From positions 1 through 10,461 of the forward strand of contig CAYPIE010000148.1 in the NCBI GenBank assembly GCA_964410665.1: a stretch of DNA of 10,461 bases, written 5' to 3'. The translations under genes and the position numbers were made by a program. Below, piece by piece: positions 5,958 through 10,461 of this stretch. This DNA comes from CAYPIE01 sp964410665 (lineage in GTDB: Bacteria > Planctomycetota > Planctomycetia > Gemmatales > Gemmataceae). The notes under the pieces were generated by a model. The model saw only the letters and a program-made list of their open reading frames with translations. It made no database searches and had not been told where the DNA came from. The first letter of the stretch is position 1. Each line of letters begins with the position of its first letter.

Positions 5958-7274
5958 TCAGGAGACCACCGGCAGGCTGCCTTTCTCGGCCATCTCGCGG
6001 ATCCGTTGGGTAACGGCCATCGAGCAGAACTTCGGCCCACACATCGAGCAGAACTTGGCCGACTTGAACACCTCCTGCGGCAAGGTCTCGTCATGCAGCC
6101 GCCGTGCGGTGTCGGGGTCGAGCGACAGTTCAAACTGCCGGTTCCAATCGAACTCGAAGCGGGCCTTGGACAATTCATCGTCGCGATTGCGTGCGTTTTT
6201 GCGTCCACGCGCGATGTCTCCGGCATGCGCGGCAATCTTGTAGGCGATCACGCCCTGGCGCACATCATCTTTGTTGGGTAAGCCGAGGTGCTCTTTGGGG
6301 GTGACATAGCAGAGCATGGCCGCCCCGGCCTCCGCGGCCAAGGCCGCACCGATGGCGCTGGTAATGTGATCATAGCCGGGGGCAATGTCGGTGACCAAAG
6401 GCCCTAATACGTAGAATGGTGCTTCATGACACAAGTCACGTTCCTTCTCGACATTCATTTTGACCAGATGCATCGGGATGTGTCCGGGGCCCTCGATCAT
6501 CACCTGGCAGTTGTGTTCCCAAGCCTTGAGGGTCAGCTCGCCGAGCGTCTTGAGCTCGGCGAACTGCGCTTGATCATTGGCATCGGCCAGGCAGCCGGGC
6601 CGTAGACCGTCGCCAAGGCTAAAGGTCACATCGTAGGCACGCATGATCTCGCACAGCTCATCGAAGTGCGTATACCATGGGTTCTGCTGGTGATGCGCCA
6701 GCATCCACTGCCCCATCAGCGCACCACCGCGGCTGACAATCCCCGTAACCCGCTCGGTGGTCAGCGGCAGGTACTCCAGCAAAATGCCGGCATGGAGGGT
6801 CATATAGTCGACCCCTTGCTGGGCCTGATGCTCGACCATGTCGAGCAACTGCTGGGGCGTCAAATCAGCGGGGTCCTTGACGTCCTGGATCGCCTGATAG
6901 ATTGGTACGGTGCCGATCGGCACCGGCGAGGCGTCAATGATTGCCTGGCGGATGCCGTTGATGTTGCCCCCGGTCGACAGGTCCATCACCGTATCTGCGC
7001 CGAGATGGACCGCGGTGTGCAGCTTTTCCAGCTCGTCCTCGACCTTGCCGGTGACAGCGGAGTTGCCGATGTTGGCGTTAATCTTGCACACCGAGGCCAC
7101 GCCAATGCACATCGGTTCGAGGGATTTCTGCAGGTGAACCTTGTTGGCCGGGATGACCATGCGGCCGCGGGCCACCTCCGCGCGGATCAGCTCCACGTCC
7201 AAGTCCTCGCGGCGAGCAACATATTCCATCTCAGGGGTGATGTTCCCCTGACGAGCAGCTTCCATCTGGGTCAT
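5958..7274 (-). CDS. thiC: phosphomethylpyrimidine synthase ThiC (short form)
   Basis: ThiC is a radical-SAM enzyme that rearranges 5-aminoimidazole ribotide into HMP phosphate, the pyrimidine half of thiamin. It works in the cytosol with a [4Fe-4S] cluster and a bound metal. The cluster motif C-x2-C-x4-C is at Cys409, Cys412 and Cys417 (CSMCGPKFC) near the C-terminus. His265 in EGPGHIPMH and His329 in KEHLGLP have the 64-residue spacing of the known metal-binding histidines. NANIGNSAV, DLSTGGNI and PVPIGTVPIYQA are strong family signatures. At 438 residues it lacks the N-terminal domain of the 631-residue E. coli enzyme, as many bacterial and archaeal ThiC proteins do, so it is not a truncation. 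GAGAAG about 6 bases before the ATG supports the start. Expression is expected to be controlled by the TPP riboswitch upstream. Confidence 0.97.
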   Translation of the reverse strand: MTQMEAARQGNITPEMEYVARREDLDVELIRAEVARGRMVIPANKVHLQKSLEPMCIGVASVCKINANIGNSAVTGKVEDELEKLHTAVHLGADTVMDLSTGGNINGIRQAIIDASPVPIGTVPIYQAIQDVKDPADLTPQQLLDMVEHQAQQGVDYMTLHAGILLEYLPLTTERVTGIVSRGGALMGQWMLAHHQQNPWYTHFDELCEIMRAYDVTFSLGDGLRPGCLADANDQAQFAELKTLGELTLKAWEHNCQVMIEGPGHIPMHLVKMNVEKERDLCHEAPFYVLGPLVTDIAPGYDHITSAIGAALAAEAGAAMLCYVTPKEHLGLPNKDDVRQGVIAYKIAAHAGDIARGRKNARNRDDELSKARFEFDWNRQFELSLDPDTARRLHDETLPQEVFKSAKFCSMCGPKFCSMAVTQRIREMAEKGSLPVVS

Positions 7275-7351
7275 TGTTCTTCTCGAAGCAGGGTGTCAAG
7301 CACACAAGCGGATGGGCTGCGCGCGGAGCTGGTTGGCAATCATGGAAGGTG

Positions 7352-7437
7352 ATCGCTTTCCCACGCCGGTACAACCCGGTTCGGGTGCAAAGGGTCTATT
7401 CTCAGCCTCTCGATCCGCGAGAGGCACCCCTAGCGAT
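7352..7437 (-). ncRNA. TPP (THI-box) riboswitch controlling thiC
   Basis: The thiC leader carries the thiamin-pyrophosphate aptamer. On the minus strand P1 is closed by ATCGCT (7432-7437) and AGCGAT (7352-7357). GGGGTGCC is followed by an 8-bp P3 hairpin over 7405-7425, then the invariant CTGAGA (7400-7405), ACCC, GAACCGGGTT and GCGTGGGAAAG (about 7357-7367). TPP binding normally lowers expression of thiamin genes. About 77 bases separate the aptamer from the thiC ATG. They hold no clear hairpin plus U-run, so control at translation initiation is more likely than attenuation; that step is inference. Confidence 0.95.
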
Positions 7438-7445
7438 GTAATGGC

Positions 7446-7473
7446 AGTGTAGGCAGTTCCGCTCAACTGTCAA
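7446..7473 (-). promoter_or_regulatory. sigma70-type promoter for the thiC riboswitch transcript
   Basis: On the minus strand a perfect TTGACA (7468-7473) lies 16 bases before TACACT (7446-7451). The predicted transcript start near 7439 is only a base or two before the riboswitch P1 strand, so the mRNA would begin almost exactly with the aptamer. That agreement supports both calls. Confidence 0.7.
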
Positions 7474-7590
7474 GCATGCCTCGGCGTCACTTCGACGTGC
7501 TTGGTCCCTCATGCAGGCCGCGGGGACTGGGAAAGTTCGCAGGAATTACTATTCTGACCTCAAAGCGAATACCCTGGGCCTTGCTTGTCT

Positions 7591-7594
7591 GGAG
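7591..7594 (+). promoter_or_regulatory. ribosome binding site deciding the start of the secreted glycosidase-GH19 protein
   Basis: GGAG lies 6 bases before the ATG at 7601 and 3 bases before the ATG at 7598. The in-frame ATG at 7511 has no purine-rich sequence before it. With the 7601 start the protein begins with a signal peptide. Confidence 0.5.
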
Positions 7595-7600
7595 ACGATG

Positions 7601-8995
7601 ATGCGTATGCTGGGATGCCTGCTTCTATTCTGGAGTACTGGTCCAGGAAGCGTCCGAGCCGTCTTCCCTGAGCCGCGCGAGACGAAGACGGTCGCCACCC
7701 GGCCGGCCTTGGATCTCACGGCGCTGATCTACACCGAGCCACGCTCGTTGCGTTGCTGGGTGGCTCGGATCGACCTGACCGACCCCAACCTGGACATCCG
7801 AGTGACGCCGCCACGGGCCGAGGACTCGTTTGAAACCTCGTGCCAGACGACGCTGGAATTCGCTCGGGAGCAAGCGGTGCACCTGGCCGTCAACGCCAGC
7901 CCGTTTCGCCCGTTCCGTCAACACAGCGGGCAGGGGATGGACATCGTCGGGCTGGGGGTGCACCAGGGCGAGCGCTACTCCGAGCCGCAGGGCAACTATG
8001 GCGCCTTGGTCCTCGATCCAGCCGATCGACCTCGTATTGTGGTCGGTCCCATCAAAATAAAATCACTCAAAAATGCCTGGACTGCCGTGACTGGCTTCAC
8101 GGTCGTGCTCAAAGATGGCCGCAACCGCTACGCCGCCGAGGCGGATTTCCCCAAGTCCCCCGCCCACCCGCGGACGGCAGTTGGCGTGACGACCGACGGC
8201 AAGACGCTGGTGTTCCTGGTCGTCGACGGCCGGCAGAAGGGGGTCAGCGAGGGCGTCACTCTGAAGGAGCTGGCCGAGCTCGGCAAGGCTCAGGGGTGTG
8301 CCGACCTGCTGAACCTGGACGGCGGTGGCTCGACGACGTTGGTCTACCGGGAGACACTCACAGCACAACCTCGGGTCCTCAACACCCCGGTGGGCCGCGG
8401 CAAGCCGAACACACTGCGGCTCAATGGTAATCATATTGGTATTCGTTTCCTGCATCCCCCCGAAGGGGTCAGCGTGGTCCAGCTGCGGGCGATCATGCCT
8501 CGGCTGACCGCCGAGCGGGCCGCCCGTTTCGTCGGGCCGATCAACCAGGCGATGCGCGAGGCCGAGATCAACACCCCGAAGCGGCGGGCAGCGTTCCTGG
8601 CCCAGATCGCCCTAGAGAGTGCCCAGCTACGCCACATGGAGGAACTCGCTGACGGCAAGGCGTATGAAGGCCGCAAAGCCTTGGGGAACATCGAACCCGG
8701 AGATGGGCCGCGCTTTAAGGGACGTGGGCCGATCCAGTTGACCGGCCGGACTAACTACACCGACGCGGGCAAGGCTCTGGGTCTGGATCTGGTGGGCCAA
8801 CCCGAGCGGGTGGCCATCCCGGAAGTAGGGTGCCGGGTCGCCGCCTGGTACTGGCAGTCGCGTGGGCTCAACGCCCTGGCCGATCAGGGTGACTTCGTCG
8901 GCATCACCCGGCGGATCAACGGGGGTACCAATGGCTTGAAACAGCGGCAACAATACCATCAATGGGCCAAGGCTACCCTCGGCGTTGCCGACTGA
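7601..8995 (+). CDS. secreted fusion of NAGPA-type phosphodiester glycosidase and GH19 chitinase/endolysin-like domain
   Basis: A 464-residue exported protein. Residues 1-20 look like a signal peptide (MRMLGCLLLFW core, cleavage near SVRA). Residues about 65-283 form a NAGPA-type phosphodiester glycosidase domain (PF09992 family), with VNASPF at 97-102, RTAVGVTTDG and the hallmark NLDGGGSTT at 238-246. Residues about 300-461 form a GH19 chitinase/endolysin-like domain: Glu339 in ALES and Glu356 in YEGR are the likely catalytic pair, followed by GRGPIQLTGRTNY at 374-386. The spacing between the two acids is short compared with plant GH19 chitinases, as in some phage-type lysins. The first domain class removes sugars in phosphodiester linkage; the second cuts beta-1,4-linked GlcNAc polymers. 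A role in cell-surface glycan or peptidoglycan breakdown is inference. An in-frame ATG at 7511 would add 30 residues before the signal peptide and is less likely. It is divergent from thiC. Confidence 0.85.
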   Translation: MRMLGCLLLFWSTGPGSVRAVFPEPRETKTVATRPALDLTALIYTEPRSLRCWVARIDLTDPNLDIRVTPPRAEDSFETSCQTTLEFAREQAVHLAVNASPFRPFRQHSGQGMDIVGLGVHQGERYSEPQGNYGALVLDPADRPRIVVGPIKIKSLKNAWTAVTGFTVVLKDGRNRYAAEADFPKSPAHPRTAVGVTTDGKTLVFLVVDGRQKGVSEGVTLKELAELGKAQGCADLLNLDGGGSTTLVYRETLTAQPRVLNTPVGRGKPNTLRLNGNHIGIRFLHPPEGVSVVQLRAIMPRLTAERAARFVGPINQAMREAEINTPKRRAAFLAQIALESAQLRHMEELADGKAYEGRKALGNIEPGDGPRFKGRGPIQLTGRTNYTDAGKALGLDLVGQPERVAIPEVGCRVAAWYWQSRGLNALADQGDFVGITRRINGGTNGLKQRQQYHQWAKATLGVAD

Positions 8996-9012
8996 GGGGG
9001 CTCACCCCTTTT
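8995..9012 (+). terminator. short intrinsic-terminator-like hairpin after the glycosidase-GH19 gene
   Basis: AGGGG (8995-8999) pairs with CCCCT (9005-9009) over a 5-base loop and runs into TTTT (9009-9012). It begins at the last base of the stop codon. The stem is short and the next gene starts 33 bases after that stop codon, so it may only reduce read-through. Confidence 0.4.
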
Positions 9013-9028
9013 CTGCTGAGAACCGACC

Positions 9029-10222
9029 ATGAGCGACCGACTGCCTTCGCCACGCACCATCCTCGAACAGGCCATCGCCCACAACTTTGATGATCGCTTG
9101 AATCATCAGGCATATGCCGATCTGCTCCTCGAAGACGGCGACCCACGGGGTGAGTACATTCATCTGCGGCTGGCTTTCGAGCGAGACGACCTACCCCAGA
9201 GCGAACGCAAACGCCTCAATGCCCTGGCGTCCAGCCTGTATCAACGCTATGAACGTACTTGGCTTGGTGATCTCGCGGATCTGTTCGTGCCGGAACGGCA
9301 CGGCCCGGTGGAGCCGGTGGCCCCGAATCTGGACTTCACCTGTCAGCTGGGCTGGTTGACCGAGCTGGAAGTGTTCGAGGTCACGCCGACGATCATCGAG
9401 CGTCTTGCCGCGGCGACAGCGGCCCTGTGTCTGCAGCGGTTGACGCTCCTGGAGGGGGCTGCGGAAGAAGTCCATCTCGAGCCGCTGGCCAACGCTCGGG
9501 CTTTGCGGCAGCTGCGTCATCTGCAAGTTGGCTCGGCCGACGAGGACGACCCGATGATCACCCGCTGGACTGGTCTGGTGTCGCTGATCGGGCGCCAGCC
9601 GCTGCTGGAGTCGCTGACCCTGCGGGTCGGTGATTTGGACGCCGCCGGGCTGTTCGGCTTGCCCATGAGCCAGCTTAAACGACTGGCTGTGGCCTCCCCC
9701 GCCCATTTTCCGCTAAACGTGTTGGGCCGCAACCTGGCACTGACACGCTTGGAGGTGTTATCGCTCATCCATGCCGCGGCTCCCGCATGGGGGTGGGACG
9801 ATGAGGTGATCGAGGAAGCGCTACCGGCCCTGCCGATCCTCACCAGCGAAGAGCTACGGCAATTCTTCGGCTCGACCCTGCTGACCCAGTTACGCACGCT
9901 GCAGCTTTGCTTGCCGTACGAGGGGGATCGCATCGCCCGGGTGCTCCGCGAGACCGGCCTGTGGCCCAACCTGCGCGTGTTGGACCTATCTTACACCGGG
10001 CTGACCGATGAGGGAGCGCGGCACCTCAGCCGGGTCGCCGGCATCCGCAACCTCGAACAGCTTGTCCTCCACGGCAACCCGTACCTGAGCGACGCCGCAG
10101 CCGAGGTACTCAACCGGCTGAACATCCCGGTGCTACTGTCGCCCAGTGACATGGATCCGGAGGCGGATCGGGAGGCCGGCGAAGATGATTTCTACGGCCA
10201 GGGGGTGGTGGGTAGCGACTGA
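9029..10222 (+). CDS. TIGR02996 repeat-companion domain protein with leucine-rich repeats
   Basis: A 397-residue protein of unknown function. Residues about 8-50 match the TIGR02996 repeat-companion pattern (AYADLLLEDGDPRGEYIHLRLA), a short N-terminal domain common in Gemmata-like planctomycetes and often paired with repeats. Degenerate leucine-rich repeats follow: LRQLRHLQVG (159-168), LLESLTLRVGDLDAAGLFGL (192-211), LTRLEVLSLIH (238-248), and the clearest pair LRVLDLSYTGLTDEGARHL then LEQLVLHGNPYLSDAAAEVL (315-361). The C-terminal 25 or so residues are acidic and probably disordered. No signal peptide or membrane helix is visible, so it is likely cytosolic, presumably binding a protein partner. 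The start at 9029 has only a weak ribosome site (CTGAGAA) but begins right before the conserved domain. It follows the glycosidase-GH19 gene by 33 bases on the same strand and may be co-transcribed; no functional link is evident. Confidence 0.88.
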   Translation: MSDRLPSPRTILEQAIAHNFDDRLNHQAYADLLLEDGDPRGEYIHLRLAFERDDLPQSERKRLNALASSLYQRYERTWLGDLADLFVPERHGPVEPVAPNLDFTCQLGWLTELEVFEVTPTIIERLAAATAALCLQRLTLLEGAAEEVHLEPLANARALRQLRHLQVGSADEDDPMITRWTGLVSLIGRQPLLESLTLRVGDLDAAGLFGLPMSQLKRLAVASPAHFPLNVLGRNLALTRLEVLSLIHAAAPAWGWDDEVIEEALPALPILTSEELRQFFGSTLLTQLRTLQLCLPYEGDRIARVLRETGLWPNLRVLDLSYTGLTDEGARHLSRVAGIRNLEQLVLHGNPYLSDAAAEVLNRLNIPVLLSPSDMDPEADREAGEDDFYGQGVVGSD

Positions 10223-10241
10223 GTCAACTTGCAAGCGCTAC

Positions 10242-10268
10242 GGTCGACGGGGAGCAATTGTCCCGACC
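10242..10268. other. hairpin-forming intergenic sequence after the LRR gene
   Basis: GGTCG (10242-10246) can pair with CGACC (10264-10268). The same GACC can instead pair with GGTC at 10274-10277, so two hairpins compete. No U-run follows. It may be the 3' end structure of the LRR gene transcript, 20 bases past its stop. The rest of the gap to the window end (10278-10461) shows no gene that I can support: several frames stay open on both strands to the edge, but none carries a recognisable motif. Confidence 0.25.
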
Positions 10269-10461
10269 ACTGCGGTCAGGTGGCAAGACCGGCGTCTTCG
10301 AAGGGCGTGATCTGTATCCAGCGTGACCAGCCATGTGGGTAGAGCGTTGCCCCTCGCCGCTTCTTTCCGAGCGTCGGGTGGGAACCCAAAGGTGTTCGGC
10401 ACCATCGTTGCTCTGGGCTGGGTGGCACGCTCGGAGTCGGCGACGGGCGTGGGAAACGCCC

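Noticed and set aside
6666..7352. 228-codon plus-strand open frame over thiC
   Set aside because: It lies opposite strongly conserved ThiC coding sequence and its end runs into the riboswitch region. No domain is recognisable.
7547..7552. TACTAT as a -10 box for the glycosidase-GH19 gene
   Set aside because: No -35-like sequence lies 15-19 bases upstream.
7601..7618. Lipobox (Cys at residue 6 in RMLGC) making the glycosidase-GH19 protein a lipoprotein
   Set aside because: The cysteine is too close to the N-terminus and precedes the hydrophobic core, whereas a lipobox follows it.
10238..10461. Minus-strand open frame reaching the right edge, stopping at 10238
   Set aside because: Several frames on both strands stay open over this stretch. 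None shows a motif, a family resemblance or a ribosome site, so I cannot call a gene.

Overview
The window suggests a planctomycete of the Gemmata/Gemmataceae type. This rests on family content, not on a search. The last gene carries the N-terminal 'repeat-companion' motif (TIGR02996) with leucine-rich repeats, a pairing I associate mainly with Gemmata-like bacteria. Two mcsA-like genes precede mcsB, a phytanoyl-CoA-dioxygenase-like gene is present, and base composition is GC-rich. I see no insertion sequence, tRNA, rRNA or CRISPR array. Almost all of the window is coding, on both strands.

Layout, left to right. Positions 1-86 hold a short 25-bp tandem repeat cut by the window edge. Positions 127-2199 (minus) encode a membrane protein built as RCK domain, two-helix pore, RCK domain. 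Its pore loop does not match the potassium selectivity filter, and its tail resembles the C-terminal domain of ribosomal protein L7/L12. Divergent from it at 2319-2615 (plus) is a small BFD-type [2Fe-2S] protein. From 4832 down to 2689 (minus) runs an apparent operon of two McsA-like zinc-finger/UVR proteins followed by the protein arginine kinase McsB. A sigma70-type promoter stands just upstream, at 4911-4938. Next comes an Fe(II)/2-oxoglutarate dioxygenase of the PhyH family (4982-5833, minus), then thiC (5958-7274, minus) behind a TPP riboswitch (7352-7437) and a strong-looking promoter (7446-7473).

On the plus strand, 7601-8995 encodes a secreted protein that joins a NAGPA-type phosphodiester glycosidase domain to a GH19 chitinase/endolysin-like domain. 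Positions 9029-10222 encode the TIGR02996/LRR protein. The last 239 bases hold possible hairpins but no gene I can defend.

The genes are not one pathway. The coherent units are the arginine-phosphorylation protein quality-control operon (McsA, McsA, McsB, presumably serving ClpC/ClpP encoded elsewhere) and riboswitch-controlled thiamin pyrimidine synthesis. The points most worth following are the altered pore and L7/L12-like tail of the RCK protein, the two McsA paralogues with a shared variant fourth zinc-ligand position, the Asp-to-Asn change in McsB's allosteric phosphoarginine motif, and the glycosidase-GH19 fusion.
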